This document shows positions 1-9,659 of a DNA stretch of 43,975 bases, piece by piece. The DNA comes from Candidatus Giovannonibacteria bacterium (lineage in GTDB: Bacteria; Patescibacteriota; Minisyncoccia; JACPKW01; UBA11713), in contig JAHFOJ010000005.1 in assembly GCA_023266875.1 (NCBI GenBank), forward strand, positions 1 to 43,975, in the 5' to 3' direction. Below the pieces are notes generated by a model that saw only the letters and a program-made list of their open reading frames with translations, was not told where the DNA came from and did not search any database. Positions within the stretch are counted from its first letter, which is position 1, and each line of letters opens with the position of its first letter. The position numbers were made by a program, and so were the translations under genes.

Positions 1-494
1 TCGTTAAATATTTCTTGCAGCTTTTTTATCGCTCTATGAAGCCGGACGGATATATTGTTCTCGCTCTCATCTAAAATCACGGCTATTTCTGGGATCGACA
101 TATCTTCACCGAAACGCATCACAAGAAGTTCCCGATCCTTCGGCTTAAGATCTTTCATAAGAAATTTCAGTTGATTAATTTCGGTTTTGAATTCAGCAGA
201 TTCAGGGACGTTTACATTCTCCGGATCGAAGCCTATTTCTTTAAGAGAATCAAGCGAAAGAGATTTTTTCTTCCTTATGCGGTCTATGATAAGATTCGTG
301 GCTATCTTATAGAGAAACGCCCTTACGTTTTTTATCTCTCTCCCTGAAGACATATAGCGCCAAGCGTGAAAAAACGTTTCTTGCGTCAAATCAAGCGCTT
401 CTTCGCGGCTAGCGTTAAGGCGAAAAAAACAATGGCGGAATATGGCGCCCGCGAATTGCTCATAGGCCTCGAGAAATAGTTCGTCCGGATTCAT
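1..494 (-). CDS. RNA polymerase sigma factor, sigma-70/ECF-like, partial (runs off window start)
   Basis: Reverse-strand reading from ATG at 494: MNPDELFLEAYEQFAGAIFRHCFFRLNASREEALDLTQETFFHAWRYMSSGREIKNVRAFLYKIATNLIIDRIRKKK...; region 2/4 sigma features; open at the window edge, so absent from the ORF track. Confidence 0.85.
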   Translation of the reverse strand, partial: MNPDELFLEAYEQFAGAIFRHCFFRLNASREEALDLTQETFFHAWRYMSSGREIKNVRAFLYKIATNLIIDRIRKKKSLSLDSLKEIGFDPENVNVPESAEFKTEINQLKFLMKDLKPKDRELLVMRFGEDMSIPEIAVILDESENNISVRLHRAIKKLQEIFN

Positions 495-572
495 ATATTC
501 TTAAATCCTATATACAGACGTTTCTCGGGGCATTTTCTTGCATAGCCAAAGCAAATAAACGTGAACCACAGC

Positions 573-1487
573 CTAAATGCGCAGATAGCGGCGAGTGGCG
601 ATAAGGCTTGAAATAACTCCCAAGACAATCCCAACCGCGGACAGGAGAAAGAAAATAAACGCAAAATTTGATAAATAATAAGAGTTGAGATTAGGGCCGC
701 CGAAAAAAGTTTCCGCTTTCGGGCCAAGCCACACGGCAAGCGGGATAAAAATTATCGCGGTTAATATCGCAGCAAGAAGCCCATGAATCACGCCTTCGAT
801 TAAAAACGGACCCCGAATATATGAATTCGTAGCACCAACAAGCCGCATGATGGAAATTTCGTCCTTGGCAGTGTAGATGGCAAGGCGGATAGTATTGAAC
901 GCCACTAAAATGGCGATTGCGGCAAGCGCGATTGTTATACCCAAACCCAATGCGCGCGAAGCGGCTAGGAGCCTTGTCAATCTTTCAATCACCAGTTGAT
1001 TTTGTTTGTAGTTAACTTTATCAATAATATTTTCAAAAGTTGCAGATTCGAGAAACCTGGAAATAGATTCATATTCTCTCGGATCTTTCGCTTTCACATT
1101 TAAGCTCGCTCCGAGCGGGTTTCCTCCGAGTTCTTCGAGTGATCGCCCAATAAGCGCGTTTGAGCTATGTATGCGCTGAAAATCGGCAAGCGCCTCTTCA
1201 CGCGACACGTAACCAACGCTTTTGACTTCCCCAAGGTTTTCAATTTTTGATTTGAGAGCGGCAATATCAGATTCTAGCGCGTTTGTCTTAAAATAGACCG
1301 TTATATCAACTTTGTCCTGAATCTGCGACAAAGCCGAGGTCAAAAGAACGTTTGAGAAAAAAAGCGCCCCGACCACAAATAATGCGAGCACCATAACCAA
1401 AACAGTCGCTAAAGACACCCATCCGTTCCTCCAGAAATTTATGAAACCCTGCCTGATTGTCCGTTTTATTTCAGTATTGAATGCCAT
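573..1487 (-). CDS. ftsX: Cell division protein FtsX (ABC-type permease)
   Basis: 304 aa, N-terminal TM, extracellular domain and three C-terminal TMs; directly downstream of ftsE. Confidence 0.93.
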   Translation of the reverse strand: MAFNTEIKRTIRQGFINFWRNGWVSLATVLVMVLALFVVGALFFSNVLLTSALSQIQDKVDITVYFKTNALESDIAALKSKIENLGEVKSVGYVSREEALADFQRIHSSNALIGRSLEELGGNPLGASLNVKAKDPREYESISRFLESATFENIIDKVNYKQNQLVIERLTRLLAASRALGLGITIALAAIAILVAFNTIRLAIYTAKDEISIMRLVGATNSYIRGPFLIEGVIHGLLAAILTAIIFIPLAVWLGPKAETFFGGPNLNSYYLSNFAFIFFLLSAVGIVLGVISSLIATRRYLRI

Positions 1488-1497
1488 ATAAATTCAT

Positions 1498-2178
1498 TTA
1501 TAAAACATACCGACCGCGCTTTTCATCGCGAATAAGCTTTCCTTTTTCAAGAGTGATCACGCGGCGCTTTAATGTATTAATAATTTCTTTATCGTGAGTA
1601 GCAAGCATTACTGTTGTGCCTAACTCATTTATTTTCTCAAGTAATTTAATAATGTCCCAAGCGTTTATTGGGTCAAGATTACCAGTAGGCTCGTCAGCAA
1701 CAACAAGATCAGGACGATTCACAATTGCGCGGGCGATTGCAACTCTTTGTATCTCGCCCCCCGAAAGTTCGGAAGGAAAATGCCAAGCTTTATCCATTAA
1801 TCCGACCAATTCCAAGACTTGCGGAACGTCCTGTTTTATTTCTTCCTCTGTTTTTCCAGCCGCTTCCATCGCGAATGCGACATTTTCATATGCGGTTTTT
1901 GTAGGTAAAAGTTTATAATCTTGAAAAACAATGCCCATTCTTCTCCGGACGGCGGGGATTTCTCTTTTTTTCAACTCATGAACATCTAAAGATTCAAAAA
2001 AAACTTTTCCGTCTGATGGTTTTTCTTCTGCCAATAGCAATTTTAGCAGCGTTGATTTACCTGCACCCGATTGCCCTACCAGAGAAACAAATTCCTGCGG
2101 CTCAACAGCAAAAGTCACGCCGTCTAGCGCGATCGAAGTCGGAGAATAAACTTTAGAAACTCTGTCGAAGTAAATCAT
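1498..2178 (-). CDS. ftsE: Cell division ATP-binding protein FtsE
   Basis: Walker [10 protein letters not shown], signature [14 protein letters not shown], Walker [12 protein letters not shown]; adjacent to ftsX. Confidence 0.95.
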   Translation of the reverse strand: MIYFDRVSKVYSPTSIALDGVTFAVEPQEFVSLVGQSGAGKSTLLKLLLAEEKPSDGKVFFESLDVHELKKREIPAVRRRMGIVFQDYKLLPTKTAYENVAFAMEAAGKTEEEIKQDVPQVLELVGLMDKAWHFPSELSGGEIQRVAIARAIVNRPDLVVADEPTGNLDPINAWDIIKLLEKINELGTTVMLATHDKEIINTLKRRVITLEKGKLIRDEKRGRYVL

Positions 2179-2252
2179 ATATCTTGAAACTTATAACTCA
2201 GAACTTATAATGAACGTTGAAAGCTGTATGTCTAATATTCCAAGCTCCATGA

Positions 2253-3336
2253 TTACAATGTTAACTCCGCTTCAATGAAAATATCAAGGTTGCCCGCGAG
2301 CACATCTTCGACTTTAGAAGTCTCCATTCCAGTGCGGCTGTCCTTAACCAATTGATACGGATGCAAAACATAAGAACGGATCTGATGACCCCATTCTATT
2401 TCGACCTCTTTTGATTTTTTAAGTGCATCTTTTTCCTCAGCGCGCAGATCGAGGCGAGCGCGATAAAGGCGAGAACGCAAAAGCTCCAAGGCTTTCGATT
2501 TATTCCGTTCCTGCGAACGCTCTGACGAAACATGAATTGAAATTCCGGTTGGCTTATGTTTTACCCGAACAGCCGTTTCGCGTTTGTTTACATTTTGCCC
2601 GCCCGGGCCGCCTGCGCGAGCAAAATCATATTCAATATCTTTCTCATCAATTTCAACTTCAGAAATTTCAACTAATTTCGGCATAACTTCTACCAAAGCA
2701 AAGGAAGTATGCCTGCGCTTGTTTGCGTCAAAAGGAGAAATCCGAACGAGGCGATGTACGCCCGTTTCATTTTTCAAATATCCATAAGCAAATTTCCCTC
2801 CGATCTCGAATGTCGCGTTCTTCACGCCGTTAAGCTGGTTAAAATGGCGATGGAGCGCTCTAAAGCCCCATTTTCTCCTCGCCGAAAATTTTTCATACAT
2901 TTCAGAAAGTATGCGCGCCCAATCTTCAGCATCATCCCCTCCTGCGCCGGCAACTATTGCTAAGACAGCGTCTCCCTTGTCGTAAGAACCTGATAGAAAC
3001 GCTAAGCGCTTTTGATTTTCAAAATCACGATTGAGCTCAAATAAACGTGCCTCGATTTCTACTGGCTCGCCTTTTTCGCCAGAAGATATTTCAGAAAGTT
3101 CAAGAAGCAACGAAACTTCATGCGACAGATTATCCCAAATCGAAATTAATTCTTTGAGCTCCGATATTTTCTGCGTAATTTCCGCGGCGCGCTTTGGATT
3201 GTCCCAAAAATTCGGATGTTTCGTTTCTGATTCGAGTTTTAATATCTCTTCTTTATTCCGGGCTAAGTCAAAGACGGTCCGCAAGCTCGCGGACTCGAGT
3301 TCCTAAATCTTTAATTTTTTCTATAAGAGTTTCCAT
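2253..3336 (-). CDS. prfB: Peptide chain release factor 2, expressed by programmed +1 frameshift (in-frame UGA at 3270..3268)
   Basis: Main ORF has the GGQ motif ([19 protein letters not shown]). Zero-frame ATG at 3336 reads [25 protein letters not shown] with slip site CTT TGA C; +1 frame continues [10 protein letters not shown]. Confidence 0.95.
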
Positions 3337-3365
3337 AATTTATATAATTTCTATTATAACATTTG

Positions 3366-3438
3366 AGCCACCTCCGAGATTCGAACTCGGGACCCCAGCT
3401 TTACGAAAGCTGTGCTCTACCAACTGAGCTAAGGTGGC
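3366..3438 (-). tRNA. tRNA-Thr(CGT)
   Basis: Cloverleaf on reverse strand GCCACCTTAGCTCAGTTGGTAGAGCACAGCTTTCGTAAAGCTGGGGTCCCGAGTTCGAATCTCGGAGGTGGC; anticodon loop TTCGTAA. Confidence 0.95.
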
Positions 3439-3485
3439 ACTTATGCATTTTTGAGTTAAGTTACGGTTGCTATCATAGAATAAAT

Positions 3486-4205
3486 ATGCCGAAAGTTAAA
3501 GCAGGAATATATCATTCAAGAACGCACCTATTGGTTACTCTCCTGTTCATTGTAGTCCCTTTTTTATTCCTTCTCATTTTTTCCCGCCTAGCAAACATCG
3601 CGTCAGGCGCTCTTCTTCTCAATGTTGCAATTTCCGCGGCGCGGCTCTCTATAGCATACATTATCGCCGCAATTTTGGCCTGGATTTTTGCTGTATCGTT
3701 TTATCAGGGGCGCCAAGCAGCGATCGCTCTTCCCATCTTTGATGTGCTCCAAAGTTTCCCGACCTTCGCGCTTCTGCCCCTTGCCACTCTTTTTTGGGGA
3801 CCCTCTAATTTTACGATAATATTTTTTTTGGTGATAACAGTAATATGGCCTCTTTTTTTTTCAATAGTAAGCTCGCTTAAGCTCATCCGCCACGACTGGC
3901 GGGAAGCGGTTAAAATTTATAATCTTTCCGGGTTCGCTTATTTAAAAAACTTTTTGTGGCCGGTAACCATTCCTGGATTTATAACCGGTTCGGTTGTTGG
4001 CCTCGGCGAAGGATGGGAAGCGCTCATAGCCACAGAAATAATCGTGGGAATGAAAAGCGGCCTCGGGAGTTTTTTCCAAACTCATAGCACAAACATCCAT
4101 ATAACAATCTTTGGAGTTTTGGGCTTTTTAATTTTGATATTTACTGTAAATAGAGTTATCTGGCTCCCGCTTCTCGAACGAAGTCATAAAAGGATGGAAG
4201 ATTAG
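3486..4205 (+). CDS. ABC transporter permease, SsuC/TauC/NrtB-like
   Basis: MPKVKAGIYHSRTHLLVTLLF...; multiple TMs and EAA-like loop (DWREAVKIYNLSGFAYLKNFLWPVTIPGFITG); ATG at 3486 follows the tRNA. Confidence 0.8.
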   Translation: MPKVKAGIYHSRTHLLVTLLFIVVPFLFLLIFSRLANIASGALLLNVAISAARLSIAYIIAAILAWIFAVSFYQGRQAAIALPIFDVLQSFPTFALLPLATLFWGPSNFTIIFFLVITVIWPLFFSIVSSLKLIRHDWREAVKIYNLSGFAYLKNFLWPVTIPGFITGSVVGLGEGWEALIATEIIVGMKSGLGSFFQTHSTNIHITIFGVLGFLILIFTVNRVIWLPLLERSHKRMED

Positions 4206-4207
4206 AC

Positions 4208-4945
4208 ATGAATTTAATATCTGTAAAAAATGTATCAAAAATTTTTGATGACCGCCCAGGAGAGCGGCTGGTCGCACTCGAAAATATAAACCTAGAAATA
4301 AAACAGGGCGAAATTTTTGTTCTGCTTGGGCCTTCCGGCTCTGGAAAGTCTACGCTTTTGCGGATAATGAGCGGGCTCGAAAAAGATTTTAAAGGGTCAA
4401 TCACGTATGGCCCCGACGTGTCTGCCAAAGATTTCGGGTTCGTATTTCAACAATTCGCGCTCATGCCATGGCTTACTGTTGAAGAAAATATAAATTTGGG
4501 GCTTGTTTCGCGCGCCATAAGCAATCTCGAGAAAAAAACGCGAGTCGAGCGCGAATTGAAACGCTTAAATCTCACTAAATTTCGAAATACTTATCCAAAA
4601 GAACTCTCCGGCGGAATGCGCCAGCGTCTTGGGATTGCCCGTGCCCTTGCGATCGACCCTAAGGTTATTTTTATGGATGAGCCGTTCTCCGAGCTCGATT
4701 CATTTACAGCTGAAGAATTAAGAAAAGAACTTTTGGATATCTGGCAAGAGCAAAAAGCAACAATAATACAAGTGACTCACATAGTCGCCGAAGCACTTGA
4801 GCTTGGAGACCGCATAGCCGTCCTCACTCCACGTCCGGGCAAAATTGAAAAGATAGTTGAAAATTGGCTTTCGCGGCCGCGAAAACTCCGTTCGGAACAT
4901 TTCTTCAAACTCGAAGACGAGCTATACAAATTGATCAAGCCCTAA
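4208..4945 (+). CDS. ABC transporter ATP-binding protein, SsuB/TauB/NrtD-like
   Basis: Walker A GPSGSGKST, LSGGMRQRLGIARAL, Walker B VIFMDEPFSELD. Confidence 0.88.
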   Translation: MNLISVKNVSKIFDDRPGERLVALENINLEIKQGEIFVLLGPSGSGKSTLLRIMSGLEKDFKGSITYGPDVSAKDFGFVFQQFALMPWLTVEENINLGLVSRAISNLEKKTRVERELKRLNLTKFRNTYPKELSGGMRQRLGIARALAIDPKVIFMDEPFSELDSFTAEELRKELLDIWQEQKATIIQVTHIVAEALELGDRIAVLTPRPGKIEKIVENWLSRPRKLRSEHFFKLEDELYKLIKP

Positions 4946-4953
4946 AGCTTTTG

Positions 4954-5024
4954 TGCGGGATACCAGAATTGAACTGGTGCCTGCTGCATGGGAAGCAGCC
5001 ATTCTGCCACTAAACTAATCCCGC
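4954..5024 (-). tRNA. tRNA-Gly(CCC)
   Basis: Reverse strand GCGGGATTAGTTTAGTGGCAGAATGGCTGCTTCCCATGCAGCAGGCACCAGTTCAATTCTGGTATCCCGC; anticodon loop TTCCCAT. Confidence 0.93.
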
Positions 5025-5041
5025 AAATTTTGTTTAAAATT

Positions 5042-5422
5042 TCATCTGCCCAAAAAATTGGAAATAAAACCCCAAAATCCGCCGCTTGCCTTAATATCGG
5101 ACGAAGTCGGCGCGTTTACGGGATTAACTATAATAAGAACTTCCTCTCCTGGCTTCTTCACGTTGAATCGTTCTTTCGCCTCTTTTTCAAGGCCTTCGGG
5201 CGTGCCAAGCCGTTCTATCCTCTCTTCTAATCTGATTTTTTCCTCCTCTAAATTTCTAGCGCGAGCGGCAATTTCCTCGCTTGTTTTATAAGCGCCGTAT
5301 GCTTTAAATACCGCCTTAACCGCCGCCCCTGCGCTCAAAATAGCTAAAACCAGCATTACCGAAAGCGCCGGCTTTGAAAAAATAATTCTTTTCAGTTTTC
5401 GCCTCTCTTGAAATAAGCGCAT
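5042..5422 (-). CDS. Septum formation initiator, FtsB/DivIC-like
   Basis: 126 aa, one TM then coiled coil, ...EERIERLGTPEGLEKEAKERFNVKKPGEEVLIIV. Confidence 0.8.
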   Translation of the reverse strand: MRLFQERRKLKRIIFSKPALSVMLVLAILSAGAAVKAVFKAYGAYKTSEEIAARARNLEEEKIRLEERIERLGTPEGLEKEAKERFNVKKPGEEVLIIVNPVNAPTSSDIKASGGFWGFISNFLGR

Positions 5423-5574
5423 AAAAAATTATAATTAAATAGTGATTGGTACAAAGCACAAAAAACGATATGAAATAATCTGGAACATAATATCCATCAT
5501 CGCCGTTTTAGGCATGATCGCCTTTCTATTGATTCCGCTCCTAGGCTAATTCTAAATAAGCCTTGCCGTTATGT

Positions 5575-7368
5575 CTATTTTTTTATCATTTGAATAAAAA
5601 CTTCCGGAGGAATTGAAAAGCGCGCTTCTTCTTTCAATCGCTTTTTGCCTTCCTTCTGTTTTTCCCAAAGCTTCATTTTTCGCGTCCGGTCGCCGCCGTA
5701 AAGATACCCCGTCACGTCTTTTTTTAAAGCTTTTTTCGTCCGTGAGGCAATAATGCGTCCAAGAGAGCGCGCCTGAATTTTCAGTGAGAATAAAGCCTGC
5801 GGAAGAATTTTATAGAGTTTTTCTACCGCTTCCTCCGCTTCATGTTCAAGGCGCGATCTAGGAACAATTCTAGAAAAAGCCGCGACCGGGCTTTCGGCGA
5901 CTAAAATATCCATGCGCAAAAGATCGCCGGAGCGCATTCCTAAGAATTCATAATTAAGCGAGGCGTAACCCTGTGAAACAGATTTAAGCTCATCAAAAAA
6001 TCCGCGAGCAAGCTCGCGAAGCGGTATCTCTGCTTCAAGTTTCAAGCGATTTTCTGAAAATCTGTCTGTCGCCCCAGTAACGGCTTCGTGAAGCGTTAAG
6101 AGTTTTAAGACATCCGAAAGCTTATCCGGAGGCAAAAGGATTTCGAGCTTGAGCCACGGCTCGAGGATTTCAATAATGTCATGCTCATCTGGAAATTTAT
6201 GCGGCGAATAAACATCGAATTCCGCCTTCTTGGTTTTTACATGATATTTAACCGTGGGACTTGCCACAATCGTTTCCAAATTAAAATCACGGTGAATTCT
6301 TTCCGCTATTATCTCCAAATGAAGCATGCCTAAAAATCCACATTTAAATCCCCGTCCCAGAATTCCCGATGATTCTTCCTCAAAAGAAAAAGAGCTGTCC
6401 GAGAGCCGCAATCTTTCAAGCGCGCGGCGAAAGTCTTCAAATTGATCCTGATCTTCTGGGTATAGAGATGAAAAAACCACTGGTTTCGGCTCCTCATATC
6501 CTGGATGCGCAGGAAGCGCCGAATCTTCGCGGGTAAGTGTATCTCCCACACGTACGATTTTTGCTTCTTTAAAATTTGTAACTATGTATCCTATTTCACC
6601 GGCTCCAAGTTTTTCGCGCGAAACTAGCTCAGGACGGAAAATCCCCACATCACCAGACGCAAAAGATTCTTTTGACGCGACAAGTTTCAGGCGATCGCCC
6701 CTTTTAATTTCTCCTGAAAACACTCGCACGTGCGCTATAACTCCCCTGTGGGAAGAATATTCAAAATCAAAAATTAACGCTTGTGTCTCGCCTATCACGC
6801 CAGCCCGAGGGTTCGGAGCAGGGATGCGCCGAACAATTTCTTCGAGCAAATGTCCTACGCCCTCGCCCGTCCGCGCTGATACTTCAAGAATTTCACTATC
6901 CGAGACAGAAAGAAAATTTTTAATTTCCTCCCGGACTTCAGAAACCCGAGCGTGAGGCAAATCGATTTTATTTATCGCTGGAATTATAGTTAATTTTTGA
7001 GCGCGCGCGAGCTCAAGAACGGAAAGAGTCTGCGCTTCCACTCCCTGTGTTGCATCCACGAGCAAGACCGCACCTTCAACCGCGGCAAGCGCACGCGAAA
7101 CTTCGTATGAAAAATCTATGTGGCCCGGCGTGTCAATCAAATTCAGAATATACTCGGGCCCTGACCCGTTAAAGGATCGCCAAATCATTCTAACGGGTTG
7201 CATTTTAATGGTTATCCCCCGCTCGCGCTCAAGCGGCATTTGATCCAAATATTGTTCTTTCATTTTCCGGGCTTCAACTGTTTTCGTAATCTCAAGCATC
7301 CGATCAGCAAGAGTGGACTTGCCGTGGTCAATATGGGCAATGATAGAGAAATTTCGAATATTGGACAT
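5575..7368 (-). CDS. lepA: Elongation factor 4 (LepA)
   Basis: MSNIRNFSIIAHIDHGKSTLADRML...; GTPase motifs plus LepA C-terminal domain (YLYGGDRTRKMKLWEKQKEGKKRL). Confidence 0.97.
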   Translation of the reverse strand: MSNIRNFSIIAHIDHGKSTLADRMLEITKTVEARKMKEQYLDQMPLERERGITIKMQPVRMIWRSFNGSGPEYILNLIDTPGHIDFSYEVSRALAAVEGAVLLVDATQGVEAQTLSVLELARAQKLTIIPAINKIDLPHARVSEVREEIKNFLSVSDSEILEVSARTGEGVGHLLEEIVRRIPAPNPRAGVIGETQALIFDFEYSSHRGVIAHVRVFSGEIKRGDRLKLVASKESFASGDVGIFRPELVSREKLGAGEIGYIVTNFKEAKIVRVGDTLTREDSALPAHPGYEEPKPVVFSSLYPEDQDQFEDFRRALERLRLSDSSFSFEEESSGILGRGFKCGFLGMLHLEIIAERIHRDFNLETIVASPTVKYHVKTKKAEFDVYSPHKFPDEHDIIEILEPWLKLEILLPPDKLSDVLKLLTLHEAVTGATDRFSENRLKLEAEIPLRELARGFFDELKSVSQGYASLNYEFLGMRSGDLLRMDILVAESPVAAFSRIVPRSRLEHEAEEAVEKLYKILPQALFSLKIQARSLGRIIASRTKKALKKDVTGYLYGGDRTRKMKLWEKQKEGKKRLKEEARFSIPPEVFIQMIKK

Positions 7369-7395
7369 GGTTCAAGTGTAATTTCAAAAAGAAAT

Positions 7396-7447
7396 AAAAA
7401 AAAGCCCCAGGGTTCTAGCTGAATGGTGTCAGCATTACCCCGGGGCT
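7396..7447 (-). terminator. Rho-independent terminator of the putative ncRNA
   Basis: Stem 7403-7412/7438-7447 with one mismatch, followed on the reverse strand by a T-run. Confidence 0.75.
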
Positions 7448-7823
7448 TGCCTGCGCTATGGACTAGCGCCCTTACGCAAGCTTGCAAAGCCTTTCAAGTC
7501 CATTGCTGGACCTCCTTCCAAAAAGCTTTCAGAACAAATCCGTCCCGCGCGCCTCGTCGCTGCTTTGAACACTCGACTCGACTTTTTTGCGGCAACTCGA
7601 CCGTGGGACTCGCCTGCGATGGCAGACGAGAAAAAGTCCAACACGGGTATGGGCCGCATTTTTTGCTAACGGTCTCGTTTTTCCCGGGACCTGCAGATCC
7701 CGATGGCACAGCCCCAAAAGCTGGGGCGCGCGATATATCTAAAACTTCCAGATAAATGCAGCGGTACGAGGCGCGCGGAAACTTTAAAACTAAAACGTGG
7801 ACGGACGTGCTACACCTCATACC
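7400..7823 (-). ncRNA. Putative structured non-coding RNA of unknown family
   Basis: No credible ORF; 13-bp perfect complement 7545-7557/7766-7778 extended by 7539-7544/7800-7805; internal hairpins 7609-7630, 7685-7702, 7711-7727; promoter-like TTGACA (rc 7854-7859) and TTATAC (rc 7830-7835); terminator at 7396-7447. Confidence 0.6.
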
Positions 7824-7920
7824 TGGATGGTATAAGGTCGCTCTTATCCGCCCTGTCAAAGTGCTATTTAGTGGTCATTGTACTCCCTCCACAGAAATTG
7901 TCAACCGCGCGTAGCAAAAT

Positions 7921-7947
7921 ATATGTCGAGATCGCATCTCGACATAT
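7921..7947 (-). terminator. Hairpin directly after the murJ stop codon
   Basis: Perfect 12-bp stem ATATGTCGAGAT-CGC-ATCTCGACATAT. Confidence 0.6.
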
Positions 7948-9632
7948 TAGGGGAGTTTTTCTGGTTCAGAGGCCACCACAAAAACCCGACTCCATACTTT
8001 TGAGTGAAATGCTTCGGCAAGCTCTTTGAATTCCTGATTTCCAAGCCGCCAAAGTATGATGCCTCCGAGCAAAAGCCCAAGCACGCCAGAGATGAACCCT
8101 TGCAAAAAAATTCCCAAAAATGTTTCAAGATTCAGGATCATTGAAAGCGGCTTGAGCGCGAGATAAACGGAGATGCCAATAAACACACTCGCGGTCAGAG
8201 TGTCCCGAAGAGAGCGCGATAAAACATTATCGCCAAAACTTCCGAAGATTTTTCTAAAATGCCACAATAGTAAGCCTACATTAATCAAACTGCCTAAAGA
8301 TATTGCCAAAGGCAATATGAGAATGGCCGACTGTGAAATATCGCCTACTCTTAGAAAACCAGAAAACCAAGATTGAAACGCCGGAGAATGATTAAACAAA
8401 GAAAGCAGCCAAAACGCGCTGGCTATGGTAGAGACAGACGCAATGATGTTTATGAGAACAGGCAAAAAAGTGTGTCCTGCCGCATAAAAAGCGCGAACCA
8501 AAAGATAGACCAAGCCCTGCGCAAGAATAGAAAGCGAAAATAATAAAAGCGAGGCAGCAGTGAGGCGAGTATCAAGCCAAGAGAACGCGCCCGCGCCCAA
8601 AATAACCCGGACAATTTGCGCGCGAAGCACTATAAATAAAACAGTCGCGGGAAGTGACCAAAATACAATGTGCCGGAGCGTGAGCAAAAAATATTTTAAA
8701 AAATCTTTTTTGTCTTCTTTGGCGAATGAAGCGGCAAGAGTGGGGAAAGCGGAGACGCTGTAGGATAGGCCGATCACCGTGAGCGGAACTGACTGCAAAT
8801 TAGATGCAAGATTAAAGATTGAAACCGCACCAACGCCTAAGGTTGACCCAATCGCCGTCAAAATAGTTAAAACAATCTGATTTAACGAGAGACCAAGGGT
8901 ACGCGGAGCGGAAAGCTTCAGCGCTTCGCGCATATCATCATTAAAACGCGGCAAATTCAGACGCAATTTAAAACCGAGCGAAATCGCGCTTGGGAGCTGG
9001 ACTGCGAGATGCAAGAACGCTCCAATCACTACACCCCAAACAATGCCGCTAATTCCATATCTGGGCAGAAGATATATAATCCCAATAATAATCCCCAAAT
9101 TATAGAGAAGTGGCGAAAGCGCATAGATATAGAAACGCCGGAAAGATTGAATTACCGAGGAAACAAGATTTGAAAGCCCTAAAAAAAGAGGAGAGAGAAG
9201 CAAAATCCGAGAAAGCAGGATAACTTGAGCCCGATCAGCTCCCGAAAAACCGGGCGCGGCTAAGGAAATTAGGTGCGGCATTAAAAAATACGCGAGAATT
9301 ACTAGCGCCAGCACTGCAAATGTGAAAAAAGAAAAAATATTTGATAAAAACTCTTCTCCTTTTCTGTCGCTCTCTTTAAATTTATCAAGGATGATCGGGA
9401 TCAAAGCAGTGGAGGCCGCAAAAAATAGCGAGAGTGTGTAGACAAAATCCGGCACGCGAAACGAGACATAATACAAATCGAGAGTGCGGGATGCTCCAAA
9501 ATGCGCGGCGAGCAATCGATCACGGAGTAACGCTAAAATATCGGCCAGAATTCCGGAGATGGCGAGCAAAAAGGCGGCCTGATGGACGCCCTTTTGCTCC
9601 TGCGAAAAAAAATAAAGAATATTTTTGACCAT
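7947..9632 (-). CDS. murJ: Lipid II flippase MurJ (MviN family)
   Basis: 561 aa polytopic; LLRDRLLAAHFGASRTLDLYYVSFRVPDFVYTL. Confidence 0.92.
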   Translation of the reverse strand: MVKNILYFFSQEQKGVHQAAFLLAISGILADILALLRDRLLAAHFGASRTLDLYYVSFRVPDFVYTLSLFFAASTALIPIILDKFKESDRKGEEFLSNIFSFFTFAVLALVILAYFLMPHLISLAAPGFSGADRAQVILLSRILLLSPLFLGLSNLVSSVIQSFRRFYIYALSPLLYNLGIIIGIIYLLPRYGISGIVWGVVIGAFLHLAVQLPSAISLGFKLRLNLPRFNDDMREALKLSAPRTLGLSLNQIVLTILTAIGSTLGVGAVSIFNLASNLQSVPLTVIGLSYSVSAFPTLAASFAKEDKKDFLKYFLLTLRHIVFWSLPATVLFIVLRAQIVRVILGAGAFSWLDTRLTAASLLLFSLSILAQGLVYLLVRAFYAAGHTFLPVLINIIASVSTIASAFWLLSLFNHSPAFQSWFSGFLRVGDISQSAILILPLAISLGSLINVGLLLWHFRKIFGSFGDNVLSRSLRDTLTASVFIGISVYLALKPLSMILNLETFLGIFLQGFISGVLGLLLGGIILWRLGNQEFKELAEAFHSKVWSRVFVVASEPEKLP

Positions 9633-9659
9633 TCGTGCCTTCAGCTTAAGCCCATGCGG

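Noticed and set aside
7396-7823. tmRNA, SRP RNA or 6S RNA identity for the lepA-murJ RNA
   Set aside because: No tRNA-like ends or tag frame for tmRNA, no GGTCAGG...GGAAGG...AGCAGCC SRP core, and the fold is not a single long rod with central bubble. Not formally excluded without cmscan.
7423-7859. Overlapping 60-121 aa ORFs on both strands in the lepA-murJ interval
   Set aside because: They overlap in several frames, have no recognisable domains, and the region is better explained by RNA structure with promoter and terminator.
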